A stretch of 64,000 nucleotides of DNA from Mariannaea sp. PMI_226 (GCA_024336345.1 JANFOG010000004.1:2294001-2358000); one strand, 5' to 3'; counted from the first letter of the stretch, positions 45,460 through 58,352 are shown. Program-made: numbers and translations. The notes: a model not told the origin generated them from the sequence alone.

Positions 45460-47021
45460 TATGGGTATTATTATTATTTCCCCGCTTGTTGTTACATGGC
45501 TTGATGCTGTGGCGAAAAGGACCAAAGTACTGGCGATGGGTTGAATTGAAGTTGAAGTTGGCAAAAATTTGTCCCCAAGTTGGACTAGTGGGAGTGGATG
45601 CGATGCTGGAGGAGTAGTAATAGTACCCCGATACTGTTGTGCATTATGTAGTGTATCTATGTAGCGTGATCACGTCCTCTCAGATTATTCCGAGATGCAA
45701 GAGCTGGATAGGGAAACGAACATAAGATGTTCTCTGGTAAAATATTTCTTCTTCATTTTTTTTTTGGAGAGGGGGAAGGGGGGGGAGGTATGTAGTCATG
45801 AATGTTGTGGTGATGTAAGCAGGTAGAGAGGCCAGCTTCCATGGACCGAGGATTGAATTGGGTCGGTATCTGGCAACGGGAACAACGGAGAAGAAGAGTA
45901 GAAAGAAAGAAGAAAATAAACAACGGGTAGCAAATGATGAAAGTAACAACCAGGGGGTGTGGGTCAAAGGGCGAAGGAAGAAAATAGCCGTGGTAAAAGG
46001 AAATGTATTCTCGAGCTTGGTCCGCCTGTTTTTGCTGTTGTCACAAGAGAGAGTTTTAGAAGGAAAGGAGGAGGAGGAGCACATGTCAATCAGGCCAAAG
46101 AGTGAGAATATAGACTACATAGTGACCTACATTTATGCCGCTATGTACGTACTCTTAGTGAACAGCGTATTAGCTAAGAAACCCTTCACCACCAACCACC
46201 ACCACCCAATGCCACCACCAAACACCACCATGTAAGCGAATCTCGGGGAAAAGTCAGTCAGCAAAAAGCCACCACCACACATGATCGTATCACTTATTCT
46301 TCACAATTCCTTTCCTTCTGACCAGGGGGGGCCGAGCATATCCGGGGGTGTGTGAGAGAGCCGGAGCCAATGGAGGGTGGAGAAACACCATGTCAAATAA
46401 ATAAATACAGAAAGTAAGGGAAATAAAGAAAATAAAGAGACAGAGAAATCGGTAGACATCACCTACTTAGTATAGACATGCCACTTCCGTGCCTTGCTAC
46501 ATAGTAATCTGCATCTCCCTCCCCTTGTTCTCACTGGTCAGCTTACTGTTCCTCGGCATCTTCCCCAGATTTTCTCTGCTTGCTCCAAGTTTCGCCCCCC
46601 CTCTCTCCCTCTCCCCTCCCCTCCCCAGTCATTCTCCAAAACCACCCCGAGCTAGACCGCGTGTGGAAATACTCCGGGCCACTCCACTGAAGGATACAGA
46701 AGAATAGAGGGGCGCAAGCGGCTCTAGCTGCTGGGCGACGCTTCCGTGCCTCGGCATGTCGTCGTGGCCTCGTCTGCCAAAAGAAGTGTCCCAAAGACCC
46801 AAGACCCCAAGGGGAATCTTATTTCAACTCAGCTGATGACTGACATAACCGTCTTCTTCTTCTTACTTTCTTACTTATAATCACCTCCCGCTTTATCTGT
46901 CTCCTCTTTCTCTTCCCCTTCTTCTTCATTCAAACAAACTCTCTCCCACCTGTCCTCTCCTCAGTCTTGGCCGCGGCGACATCTCTCCTTCACACCAACT
47001 CCAAATCTTCAAATCTTCACA
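45460..47021. promoter_or_regulatory. Divergent intergenic region, folate gene / nitronate monooxygenase
   Basis: About 1.56 kb between divergent genes. Has purine-rich stretches (45740-45800, 45870-45990), CACCAC runs near 46187-46230 and a CT-rich stretch from about 46855 leading to the ATG at 47022. No supportable ORF. Confidence 0.4.
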
Positions 47022-48580
47022 ATGGCCTCTCCACGTACGTCATCCACACTCTTCCCTCCCCCTTTCTCACCACCTCGCGTCGCATCGCATCGCATTCGCA
47101 TCGCATCGCATCGTACTGTATCGCACCGCGCCGCATTGCATCACGCGACAGTCTCTTTGCGCTATTCTTTTTCACTTTCACTTCACCCAGTCAAGAAAAA
47201 AAAAACAATCCGCAAAGGCTAACAATGAATTCCTCCAAACAGAGCAGATCCGTACCCCCATCACCGATCTCTTCAAGATCAAGCACCCCGTGCTCCTCGC
47301 CGGCATGAACGTCGCCGCTGGCCCCAAGCTCGCCGCTGCCGTCACCAACGCAGGTGGCCTGGGTGTCATTGGCGGCGTCGGCTACACCCCCGACATGCTC
47401 CGTGAGCAGATCGCCGAGCTCAAGAGCTACCTCAACGACAAGAACGCTCCCTTTGGTGTCGATTTGCTTCTCCCCCAAGTCGGTGGCAGTGCGCGCAAGA
47501 CCAAGTTAGTTTTCCTCTCCCTCCCCTCCCCCTTTCTCTCTTCGCTCCTCTCTCCCTCCTCATTCTCCTCCGCATTGTATTTTCAATTCCTCCATATCAA
47601 TACTTGATTTATCGCCCATAATCGAGAGAAACTGCTCGCAGTCACTTTTCTCCAAACATTTTTTTTTTCGGCCCCAATCTATCACATGCAAAAATATCAT
47701 ACCCTCTATTTCCGGCTTACGCGCTAAGCTGTCTCATCATGGGACCTTGACAAGCTAACAAGCCCTTTCTTCTTACAGCTACGACTACACCAAGGGTAAG
47801 CTTGGTGAGCTCGTCGACATCATCATCGAGTCCGGTGCCAAGCTCTTCGTCTCCGCCGTCGGTGTCCCCCCCAAGGCTGTCGTCGATAGACTTCACGCCG
47901 CCGGCATCGTCTACATGAACATGATTGGCCATGTCAAGCACGTCCAGAAGTGCCTTGACCTCGGTGTCGACATCATCTGCGCTCAGGGTGGTGAGGGTGG
48001 TGGCCACACCGGTGATATCCCTACTACCGTCCTCATCCCCGCCGTGGTTGAAATCTGCAACAAGCACAAGTCTCCCCTCACTGGTGGCCCTGTCCAGGTC
48101 ATTGCCGCTGGTGGCATCCACAACGGTCAGCTCCTCGCCGCCTCGCTGATGATGGGCGCCGGTGCCGTCTGGGTCGGAACCCGCTTCATCTTGACCGATG
48201 AGGCCGGCGCTCCCCAGAGCCACAAGGACGCCGTCCGCACTGCTGGTCACGACGACAACGTCCGAACCATCATCTTCACTGGTCGACCCATGCGCGTTCG
48301 CAACAACGACTACATTAACGACTGGGAGGTTAACCGCCAGGCCGAGATGAAGCAGCTTACCGCAAAGGGCACCATCCCCTACGAGGCCGATCTTGACAAG
48401 ATCCTCGAGAGCGACGATGGCGATGCCGACGATGCTCTCGACAAGTTCCGCCCATACCTCATGGGCAAGTGCGCTGCCGTCGTCAACGAGCAGAAGTCGG
48501 CCAAGGCTGTCGTCGACGAGTTCGTCGACGATGCCGTATCTTGGTTGCAGAAGGGCAACAAGATGATTGCCAAGCTGTAA
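47022..48580 (+). CDS. Nitronate monooxygenase (2-nitropropane dioxygenase family)
   Basis: Three exons, 47022-47034 (only 13 nt), 47243-47504 and 47779-48580; 1077 nt, 358 aa. FMN-dependent TIM barrel: IRTPITDLFKIKHPVLLAGM at the N-terminus, AAAVTNAGGLGVIGG, FGVDLLLPQ, then AQGGEGGGHTGDI with the catalytic-type His, and VIAAGGIHNGQLLAASLMMGA plus GAVWVGTRF for phosphate binding. The enzyme oxidises alkyl nitronates such as propionate-3-nitronate, protecting fungi from a toxic metabolite. No targeting signal. Codon use is strongly C-ending (GTC, ATC, AAG, CTC), suggesting high expression compared with neighbours. The first intron has a CATCG-repeat tract. Substrate range is inferred from the family. 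Confidence 0.93.
47083..47145. repeat. CATCG pentanucleotide-like repeat in intron 1
   Basis: Degenerate tandem GCATC/CATCG units within the first intron of the nitronate monooxygenase gene, between donor (47035) and acceptor (47242). Confidence 0.8.
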
Positions 48581-49113
48581 AACAATCATGCCAATATTTC
48601 AGGCATCCCTATCCCTTGTATTGTAGACTTATGAACATATATCCATCATTTAACGTACTGTTGAAATCAGCATAAATAAAATCTTTTTTGTTTTTTTTTC
48701 TAAACTCAAGACTATTTCCCTTCCCATCTCCCCTTCCGGGGCCCCTCTCCTTATATTTGCCAACGCCCCTCCCATCTGTGAATCAAATTTGTGACAGGGA
48801 CGAGACGTGATCATATCGAAATACAACAATACTAAACAAATAAACCATTTTCTATTCCATACTAACCAACGCGGCCAACTTTGACATCACATATCATTAC
48901 GCCAGCACCAAAAAAAGCATCCTGTCCCACCTGCCCCTAATTCATCGCGAGGGTATAACGTCTTAGGGGCTCTTTGACAGCGATCTAGAACCAGTGATAG
49001 TTGGACATATCCCCGGAGCCTCTATTCTCTCTCCTTCCTACAAGTCCCCTTGACCGGAGGCTGGTGCAGTCGGGCTTTTTCTCTTCAGTTCAGCAAGTGA
49101 CTCAACCCCCTGC
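48581..49113. other. Convergent 3' intergenic region
   Basis: About 530 bp between the stops of the nitronate monooxygenase and Glo3 genes. AT-rich with TTTTTTGTTTTTTTTT near 48686; no ORF. Confidence 0.4.
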
Positions 49114-50796
49114 TCAGTTTCCGAGATAGGATCGGATAGCGCCCTGGAGCCGGGTAGCACCCTCTCCTACGATGGCACTCAGGTTGTCGAGATCATCTGC
49201 GGCAGTGATACCAAACTTGCGCACAAAGTCCTTGGCGGCAGACTCAAGGTCACCGTACTCCTCCTCAGGCTCTTCCTCGGGACGACCAAAGTAGGCGTTT
49301 GATGAGATAGCGGTGGCGCCTTCGAATCCTTGCAGGCGGGTCTTGGCCTCGGCTTGTGCGTTAGGGTCGTATGCGCCCTTGCCGAAGAATTCATCTGATG
49401 AAATGCCCTTCTGGGTACCAAATTTGTCACGGGCATAAGTTTGCGATTCATCTATATATAAGTTAGCATCCTTGTCTGTGGGCTTCGATGGCAGGATCGG
49501 TTTACCTTGGACGGTAGCCTTGACAGGTCCAACAGAGCCAAATCCACCAGCGTTCTTCCTGGCAGCAGCGGCAGGCTTGCTTCCGCCTATTTGTCCAAAG
49601 CCTAGTCGGCCAATACCCATGCCCAATCGTTCTACTTCCGCTTCCGATTTCTGGCGAGAATGTGTAGGAACGTTGCGGCTGGGGCTCACAGGAGTGGGCG
49701 AAATGATAGTAGCACCACCAGAACCAATGTCATTGGCGCTCTTCTCATTCTCGGCCTCGGGGTCATATCCAAGCTTTGCGATGCGTTCGGCCTCCTCCTT
49801 GGCCTTTCTCTCAGCCTCATCGAAGTCAATTGCATCGGTAGTAACCTTCTTAACACCAAGCTTGGTGGTCTTCTTGGCGCCGAGGACGTTGGCTTTGCGA
49901 GGGCCAGTGGTGGTCTTGCGTAGAGCAGCGGAGGTGGTGACACGGCTGGCAGCAGGCTTCGTCTCCGCGGCGGGCTTTGCGAGGGGAGATGAGGCGCGGG
50001 CAATGTCCTTGCCGTTGCCTGCGGTGAGGAAGGGAGAGGGAGTGCGGCCGACCACGGGAGGAGTACCGGTTCGAGAGATTGGGGGTGTAGGCTTCTTGAC
50101 AGCGGGCTTATCCCAGGAAGAGAAGAAATCATCGTCGGGCTCGCCAGCAGGAGTTGCGGCACCGTCGTCAACACCATCTGTAATCACGACTTCATTGGGG
50201 TATCTGTTCCCAACATTAGTTTTCGCTTATCTTGCTGAAAGTGCCGGTTGATAACCTACTCCTGAGCATCCCGGGCGGCGCGTCGCTTGAGCTCATCCTT
50301 GTACTTTGTAGCGGCGTTGGACTGATACTTAGTCTTTGAGTCTTTGCTGTTAAGGGCGGCGGTGCCACCGTTCTGCTGGAAAAACTTGGTAGCAGACTCG
50401 TTGCCACCAACCTTCATCATGCGGAGCTGATCCCATTGCCACTCTGCGTGCCCATACATTAGTTTTTTTAAGTGAAAAAAAGACGATGCGCGGGGCTACG
50501 TACGGTCGAGGTTCGTCGATCGCACAAAGGAGATGTGCACACCGAGGTTTCGGTGGTTAGAAGAGCAGTCCAGGCAGAGGTAGATACCAAAAGGCACGGA
50601 GGTCCATGTCGGGTTTTTTTGTCCGCAGTCGAAGCAAATCTAAATGCAGAAGAAGTTGAAACCATCAGCAACCACGGGATGACACAAGAGCGCAAACTAT
50701 GGGCGAAATCATCTGCTTGTTTACCTTGTTTGCTTGCTTTGTCTTCAGCTTCTCGAAAATCTTCAGCGACTGCTGCTTAGTCGCGAGGCCGCTCAT
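49114..50796 (-). CDS. glo3: Glo3-type ArfGAP (ArfGAP2/3 family)
   Basis: Five exons, 50796-50725, 50639-50504, 50443-50260, 50203-49506 and 49451-49114; 1428 nt, 475 aa. The N-terminal ArfGAP zinc finger reads [23 protein letters not shown] (CX2CX16CX2C), followed by [16 protein letters not shown] with the arginine finger. A middle region rich in Lys, Ala and Pro follows. Near the C-terminus a Glo3-type motif occurs, [13 protein letters not shown] and [16 protein letters not shown], then an amphipathic ending. The protein activates GTP hydrolysis on Arf1 during COPI retrograde Golgi-to-ER transport. A 54-nt intron (49452-49505) is a multiple of three and open, so it could be read through by mistake; GCTAAC and TATAG signals support splicing. 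Divergent from Tim21, with 409 bp between starts. Confidence 0.94.
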
Positions 50797-51205
50797 CTTT
50801 GGTAGTTGTGAGTCTGTCGAGGACGATTTCTAGATGGCTTGTAATGGTAAGAGATTGGGCTTTCGCGACAAGAAAAACAATTTGGCCTCTTTGGGCGAGT
50901 CTGGAGGACACAGTTCGTCGGGCTGAGAGAGCTGAGCTGACGGGATGTTCAGGAGTTCGTTTAGTCGTGAGGGCGGGCAGTTGTAAAGTGGCATATCAAA
51001 TGGCGCTATCCCTTTCTCGGCCACTCAAAGTTCCCCACGTTGTTTTCTGCCAAAGGCGGTGTACCTGCAAGACATGGTGAGCGGAAGAGCTCCAAATCAG
51101 GGCATGATATTAGCGAATGATCATCACCAGATATTTCAATCTTCGGTAAAAAAGCTATTCTCAGGACTGCGATCCTGGTACGATGGCTGTCGCAAACTTA
51201 CCAAG
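50797..51205. promoter_or_regulatory. Short divergent promoter, Glo3 / Tim21
   Basis: 409 bp between start codons of the divergent ArfGAP and Tim21 genes, so both promoters must lie here or overlap the neighbouring 5' ends. Several upstream ATGs in the Tim21 frame (from about 51074) are possible alternative starts but give a less typical presequence. Confidence 0.5.
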
Positions 51206-52061
51206 ATGAAGCCAATAAATTCCATCCTCGCAGCCCGGCCGACCGCAATCCTCCGCAACCCCCCCGTCCTTCGATCCCTCTTCGCCCCGCGATTCTATTC
51301 TATCCAAAGCAACTTAAATGCTGGGTCATCAGGTCCAAAGCGTAGGGGAAAGGCAGTGACGCCCTTCAACGACGATGGGTTTGTCCCATGGAATGAGCTT
51401 TCTGTGGGCGAAAAAGCCGGTCGGGCTGTTCAGCAGAGTTTCAACTTTGGCCTGATCCTTGTTGGTCTTGTGCTCACTGTGAGTTGGCTTACACGCATCT
51501 TGCTATTTGGACAAACCTAATGGCTACTAGGGTGGAGTTGGATACTTTTTATGGACGGACGTCTTCTCTCCTGACAGCAAAACCGCCAATTTCAACCGCG
51601 CTGTTAATAAGGTCAAGGCTGATCCTCGATGTATCGAATTGCTCGGTGACCCGAACAAGCTCACTGCGCATGGAGAGGAAACATTCAACAAATGGAGCAG
51701 GGCGCGTCCGCTCTCGTAAGAAAAAGAATGGCCTACGGTTTGCGTGCTTTTCTTGCTAACAGGTATAGTTCAACTGAGAGCACGGATAATCAAGGCAGCC
51801 AACATCTCATGATGCGCTTCTATGTACGTTCTACAGGCGGACAATGGTTGTCATATCTGCTAACCGACATAGGTTGAGGGACCATTAGACAATGGCGTCG
51901 TTCAGTTGCACATGGTCAGACCTAGGGGTCAAGATGACTATCATTACAAGTACCTCTTCGTAGACATCAAGGGCCACGAAAGGATATATCTGGAAAATGA
52001 AGCAACCTCGTCCTCAGGCGCCGGGAAGAAATTTAGTTTCTTTGGTGTTAAATGGAGCTGA
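51206..52061 (+). CDS. tim21: Tim21, mitochondrial inner-membrane import subunit
   Basis: Four exons, 51206-51478, 51531-51715, 51763-51823 and 51873-52061; 708 nt, 235 aa. A basic N-terminus (MKPINSILAARPTAILRN) with an RFYS cleavage-like site marks a mitochondrial presequence. One membrane helix, FNFGLILVGLVLTGGVGYFL, spans about residues 77-96 and is interrupted by intron 1. The intermembrane-space domain follows, with SPDSKTANFNRAVNKVKADP, ELLGDPNKLTAHGE and VRPRGQDDYHYKYLFVDI. Tim21 links the TOM complex to TIM23 and to respiratory-chain supercomplexes. The third exon has two tandem acceptors (CAG|GTATAG|TTC) six bases apart, both in frame, differing by two residues. Confidence 0.93.
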
Positions 52062-53140
52062 GCTTGTTAAAGCCCAGATAACGTCGTGAACAGGCTTGCA
52101 ATCCGGGGTATAATGCTCTGCACACCCATATGCGACTTTTTTGCAATCCCAGTCTCATTGAGCTGAGGATATGAGGAAATATTCTTCCTCTTTGTATTTT
52201 AACACAACTGGGGTGACGAATGATATTGATCACGTTTTCCATGCAATTGTACAACTGCCGAGCGAGGGTGTTTCGATGTGGTTATTTCCACTTCTTAACT
52301 GAGGATATACTAGGATACGGCCTCACAGTCAGTATTTGCCATGGTATGTATATCTAGAAATAAGAATTAAGAGTTTAAAACCCAGACTTCGACCAGTTGA
52401 ACTCGCTGCTATGCGGCTACAGCGTAAAAGTCAGCATGGTTGGCCGACGTTTTTCTGTCAAACTCGTTATGCCTGAGTTGTAAGCGCAGAAGTGCCTCGC
52501 TCAAACAGCAAAACAGTAAGAAGGCTTGGAGGCCTAAACACTCACGTCGGCAAGAAAGCAACTAAGAGGAACAGCCAGTTCCTCCTATCTTTGCTTAACT
52601 ATTTCTCGATCGATGATCAGATAGTCAGTTACTGACCCAGGAACCAACCTTCTCAACTTTGTCGGCTTCAAGTGCTTCCGAAGAGTAGTAGAACGATACA
52701 TCATTTACTGCAATACCCAAGACGTTGGCAAAGATGCGAGGTTTCAGACTAGATTCTGTAGAGACTGAAGGCTTATATCATGACGAGAATATCATCCTTC
52801 GCGCTCGCGGCACTTGATTCAATTTCTGTTCTACTTTTTTCAGCTAGTTGAGATATGTTGACACACAAATATCAACCAAACTTTCAGAGACAAATAGAAG
52901 TGGACGAATAAAAACCGTGAATAGCCTTAGTATTGGTATTTTTGTTCTTAAATGAAAGTATCGCCTCATTCTCAATAAGTTACTCAGTGGTGGACTATGT
53001 CGTCAAATCTGCAAGTGAAGATCGTATGGCTTTGCACTGGGTTTCTTCATATCTTCGCGTCACCCAAACATCATCACGAACGACAAACCAACAAAAATTC
53101 TTCAGCTGGAAAAAGGAAATCTGCAAAATAGAAGCGAAAC
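52062..53140. other. Intergenic region Tim21 / tRNA-Ser
   Basis: About 1.1 kb, AT-rich, without supportable genes. It includes the Tim21 3' UTR. Confidence 0.4.
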
Positions 53141-53146
53141 AAAAAA
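53141..53146 (-). terminator. RNA polymerase III T-run after tRNA-Ser
   Basis: Six consecutive T on the transcribed (minus) strand, 8 bases after the tRNA 3' end, the usual Pol III termination signal. Confidence 0.75.
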
Positions 53147-53154
53147 TAAATGCT

Positions 53155-53244
53155 CGACAGAGACAAGACTCGAACTTGCGCGGCCGAAGCCAATGCATTC
53201 CTCGATATTCGAGTGCATCCCTTTAACCACTCAGGCACTCTGCC
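53155..53244 (-). tRNA. tRNA-Ser(CGA) with a short intron
   Basis: On the minus strand the acceptor arms GGCAGAG and CTCTGTC pair over 7 bp (one G-T), with discriminator G. The D arm has TGAGTGGTTAA (A box TGCCTGAGTGG); the T arm has GCAAGTTCGAGTCTTGT (B box). A long variable arm GGC-TTCG-GCC marks a class II serine tRNA. The anticodon arm is ATGCA / TGCAT with loop CTCGAA..A, so the anticodon is CGA (53209-53211). Nine extra bases (53199-53207) sit right after position 37, the canonical tRNA intron site; yeast tRNA-Ser(CGA) also has an intron. Mature length 81 nt before CCA. Confidence 0.92.
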
Positions 53245-56200
53245 GTTGAGTTCCAAATGCAAGACAAAGATAGCTATGGAGCTTACTTGGTAGCTAGGAA
53301 AATTGAGCTCACTGTCAATGCTAGCAAAATAAGACTTATTGTCTAGTAGGTAAATTTATATTTGATGGAAACAGTAAATAGCTTCATAGGACAGGTTTAG
53401 GTGGGCAAATTGATGGTTTGATGGTCTGCCTGTGGTCATGTGTGTATTCCATAAGACATCGTCATCCTCTCAACCAAACGGTTGGTGAAATATACGCAGG
53501 TGACCCTTGCGATATTCTAATGACCAAATTCTCGGTGATAATAATTTAGCTCTCATATCACATCGCCGGACTTCCAAGGTCAAGAGGTAAGGAAGGCATC
53601 GTATAATGAGTCGCGCACGGTTTAGAACACCTTGTCTTGATGGCGAAGACTGATTCACCCTTGTGGCGGCGACTTGAGAGCATTGTCTATCATGGAAAAG
53701 ATAAGAGGTTTTTTTTTCTGGTGTTTTTCATTTGGTATTCCGATCATCCTGAAAAGTGTTGAATGTTGTGATTCCATAAGAAGAACGAGTGGACGACTAC
53801 TACTTCTAACACCTTGTGATACATACATCGTGTTTAACAGATCATCGTCCCACAGGGAAAAAAAAAAAAACCTCGGCATGTTTACGAATAAATCTTCTAA
53901 CAAGGAAATATAAAAATTTCAATTGAGATATCCTGGCATCTTACTTTGAATCATTTCAGCATCAGATGATTATTTCGTGATTTGCCGAGGGTCGACAACT
54001 ACCCTACACCGCTAGAGAATGGTGGCAGAGTGTTGGTTCTCCAAATAGAACTCTTAGTGAATGTCAAAGGGCAAATCAATATATGACATGCATGGTATAC
54101 GACATATATGGCCCCCCTGGCTACTATACTTCTGTATGTTCCAAAGAGGCCACGCTTACCGTATCTCTGTAGGTATCGTGCTCACTACACACACTTGTCG
54201 CTGTACAACATCTCTTGGAGCAGCGTAGATGAAATCTTGATCCGCGTTATGTTGCAGCCGTCCGCAGATCTCGAAGTGCGGTGTAGGTGGCATATGTAAA
54301 TAACTTTAGCATGTGTAAGATTGGGTGAGAGAAGATAAATCTGTATTCATCTGCTCACACAATTTGCTCGTCAAACTCATATTTGCTACCTGTTCAGCCA
54401 AGCATTTATTACGGAATTGCCGACTCTGTATCATTTAAAACGGCCGTTGATTGAATAAATGGGACGAGGAGAATCACAAATTAGTGACTATAACTCGCAC
54501 CGATTCCTTCCCTTCATCCCATAAGTGCCCATCGATGCCTATTGATGCCCATCGCCTGTCCCAGGATTCTCCTGGTCACAGCAATAATTCAAGTTACCCT
54601 GTCAGCAAGGAACCCAGCGTTGACGTGTACGTAGTTCTGCCACAGTTATCAAGCGGGCCGCCGGAAGGTCATGGAATCACCTGAAGGACAATCCACCGCC
54701 AGTGATGTACAGGAATAGGACGAGTTTGCATTATGCTGCGAGAAGGTTCTACCTCGGGCATCCGTACACCGTATCGGTCTCAAGGCATCAAACTCGAGTC
54801 TCATATAGGACATGGATGTTATTACTTGGAAAACATTAGAGGCATCAGGCCAATAAATTCTCAGAACGTGGACCGGCAATGCGAAGTGTGACGAAAAGAA
54901 AAAAAACTTCAGGGAGCCAGGCACACGCCACGGTGCCTTGGAGGTGAACGGAAAAAAAGATCATGACATGCAACGTAGCGACGACGGTGAGGTCGAGTGT
55001 TTGGGACCGAAACTGCCGTTATAAACGTGGTCATCGGGGAGACGGAAGCTATCAGGCTTTGAAGCCTCTAGCCGTCCGTATGAGAAGCTGAGAAATGAGC
55101 AAGGGGTACGAAATCATGGGCGACAGCATGACGTTGCAACAGAATCTCATCCCTCTCCACAATGCATCATAGTCGGTTGGAGGGAGGGTGGTTGATTCAC
55201 CAATAAACATGCTGGCATGTCGGCTTATTCTTCCCATAAATTCATTTTCGATGCCCAGTCCAGATTGAAAGTAGAATCGTTCATCCTAATTACTGTATTA
55301 TTTAAAGTGACTGAACCGTCAGCGCGTACAGGACTTGTGGAATGGAATTGAGACTAGACGGACTCGAGTGCTGCCAACCGCCCACCGCAACATGAATATG
55401 TAGCCATCACGCGTTCACTCGGGCCACTGCTATTGTTACCATCCGCCCGCACCTCCGGACCGCCATTTCTCATGGCCTCTATTGTTGGGACGGAGCAAGG
55501 GGATGGGAGCAGAGGGTGTGAAGCCCGTGTGTCTTGGGCGTCAAAGTGCCGAAGGTTGTGATCCGAAGGTGCAGGACGAACCCATCATCGAACGATGGAG
55601 GTATCATCATCGATAAGTTCCGAGGCCTGCTATTCCCGAGGCGGGAGTTTCTGCAGAGACATCCCCACAGACGGTACGGTAGAGTACCATTCCTCGGAGA
55701 AAAAAAACAAAGGTAAAGAAATGGAGGGTCGTAAGAGGTTCCGAAATTGGGAATGGGGTCAACGTAGCACCGTAGCAGGATCGTCGCCCATCTCCCGCGC
55801 ATATGCCGATGAAGCATCCAAGGGGAGCACACAGTGATTGGGGAAAAATAGAATGGCGATCAGGCCAGAAGATGCCCAGGGCGCGTAACTGTTTCAACAA
55901 TCAACACCAAAGCTATACCTTCACCTGTGTGAATGGTAACATTTTATTCTGTATCTAATACACGCACACACACAATTTCAAGAATGTGACACTCCCCCTC
56001 TCTCCTTGGGCCTTGCATTGGGCTCTTCAGCACATAGCGTCAACACGCCCATGTACTTGAAGTTGGGACCTGGATCGGAGGAATTGCGATTGCTGCTAAA
56101 CAGGAACCACCCCTCCCCGGACACCGGCGAGATACAGGATAGAGAGTTATTCGTACAGTATCAGATACTGAGGGTAGAGGGAGTGTGGAAGATCTGTCGG

Positions 56201-58352
56201 GGCCGGCCTTCGTCCGTGGATCGATGAGGTCCTGTCGGATCATGTCGATGGAGAATCACCTGAGCTTCCTGCACATACAATGGAAATGTAGCAAGGCTCT
56301 GAAAGACTCGACGTACGATAGCGCTACCAAGCCTATCAATTGGAGAGCAAAAACATGACCGGGGGAAAAAGGGCAGAAAGGAACTTCAGCGACTGAAGAG
56401 GATCCCTACAATTACCCACTGTGATACTTAAATTTGATGAAACAGGAAAGCATATGGCAGGGTGGACGCATTGGTTTGGAATAGGCTCAATCGGAATTGG
56501 TGGGAATGCAGAGCTCTCGACAGCGAAGTTCCACTGGTCTCCAAAGTTTTGGGTGCTCGTGCCATTGCGCTCGTGCGAAACATGGGAAACGTAGTCTGAA
56601 AAGAGCAGTATTTCAGTGGTCGGTGAGAGAACATCGACATTTCAGCACCCCTGGTACCAGGCTTGGATTGATACTTCGACAGTCCACATCTTCACATGAA
56701 GCTCGAGAAGGCAAGGTGCAAAGTACTGCCAGTACGTACTTTATGATGCCCATGGTCTTGAAGGGCATCAGTCCACGCGCTAGTGGCTCTCTGGGAGTTG
56801 CTTGTACGGAGTATGGAGTACCAGATCGTGAGATCTGCAGCCGGACGATGCGCATGGAACACGGACGGATGTGAGTGATGAATGTGGCTCATCCATCGAC
56901 TCCTATCTTTTTGTTGAGGTGCCTGTCAGAATATCTGGCAGTGGGGGGAAAAAAAAAACACCACGCTTGTAGTGCAATGAAATCCCGCTGCCTAAAGATT
57001 AGGTGTACTTCTAGAAACCCTTGTACCCATGCCGTGCTGTCAATGACAGATTTTTAATGACGAAACGAAATAACTAGCGGCTAAAAACCTCGGTGTTGTA
57101 AATACGTTTTGACCTACTCCACAGTAGCGGTCTTTTCTGTGGTTCTTGTCCCTTCATCAGAAATATCTCCTATGTAGAGACAGAAGCGAGGAGACCGAGG
57201 TAAACTGAGCACCAGGACCTTGAAAGCCCATCGTTTCACACCCCCCATTTTCGTCATTGACTACGCCGGATTGTCACCGATTTTTTCGCTTCTCCACAAA
57301 CTCGCCATGACGTTGGGGGATGGTTGCCACACGGACACGATGCATCGAAGTGTGGCAGGATTTGTGCATAATGCGACTGTGTGAGTGCGTCAGACAAGCG
57401 TCCAATGACACATCCAATCAGGACCCTGGTGCCTGGCTAGCCCTGGAACAGGGGGCATATTCTTCTGCACTCCTCGAACTGAACGACAATCATCCTATTC
57501 TTGGTACACAGCCCTCCCACGCTATTTTGCCGATTTTTGCCTGTGCTCTGGGAAGTGATGCTGAATGGCTAGCAATTTCTTCGCATCGTTGATACTACTT
57601 CATGGCCTCTTTCTTTCATTATTTCCTAGTAGTTGCATTCTTGGATTCTCTTTTTTATTGAACTGGAAGCTTTTTTTTCTTTCGCCTTGTCTGACATCAT
57701 TGGGATCTGTGATGGTAGGTATCGCCACTTCTCGGTGGCTCAAGCCCGAGAAGCGCCATCCTTCGGTCAGGCTGGTGGCGTGTCCGTACAAACCCCAGAC
57801 AGATGCCCTCCACGCTTCAAGCTGAAGCAAGACGATGTACACAGGAGAGGTCCCTTTCCCCATAGGGTAGAGCTCGACCGGCCCGGTGGAGCAGCACGCT
57901 CCGCTCAGCCGTTTGTGGTGGGGTGCTTCTGGCGATGATGCCATAGAGGAAAATTCTTATCCTTCCAGAAGCATGCCACAACATGGGGCCAAAGTAAATC
58001 TGACAGAGGGATCCCCACGGCCCTTCAGAGGCCCCCGTCACTAACACCGGACATGGCCGAAGCTCAAACCGGCCGACATTTGCCCGTTAGCAACGGTCTT
58101 CTCTCCACCCTTCCAGCGTATTCCCCCCCCTCACGATGGCGGGGATAATTTCTCATACAGTAAGGGGCCCAGTTCAATGCGCTCGCTCGGCACACTCGCT
58201 CGGGGCACCATAGCTCCGCAACAAATCTTGCCCGACTCCGTTACGTCTCGTGGAGCTCGGTGTCTTTTATCTCAGCGCCGGTGAAGCGCCGAAAACGAAG
58301 AGAACGCCCAGGTTCATTCGGGATCCTCAGACTTCAGGGCAAAGGCCTATCC
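53245..58352. other. Gene-poor intergenic region
   Basis: About 5.1 kb between the tRNA and the Rad55-like gene. ORFs are short (under 130 codons) and I recognise none. A-rich runs occur at 53859-53870, 54897-54906 and 56949-56960. No transposon ends, tRNA or 5S rRNA seen. Confidence 0.45.

Noticed and set aside
47717..48589. 290-codon minus-strand ORF across the nitronate monooxygenase gene
   Set aside because: Antisense reading of a strongly C-ending codon gene; the Val/Asp/Leu-rich product is typical of such shadows.
49472..50251. 259-codon plus-strand ORF opposite the Glo3 gene
   Set aside because: Shadow of the low-complexity Lys/Ala/Pro middle region of the ArfGAP.
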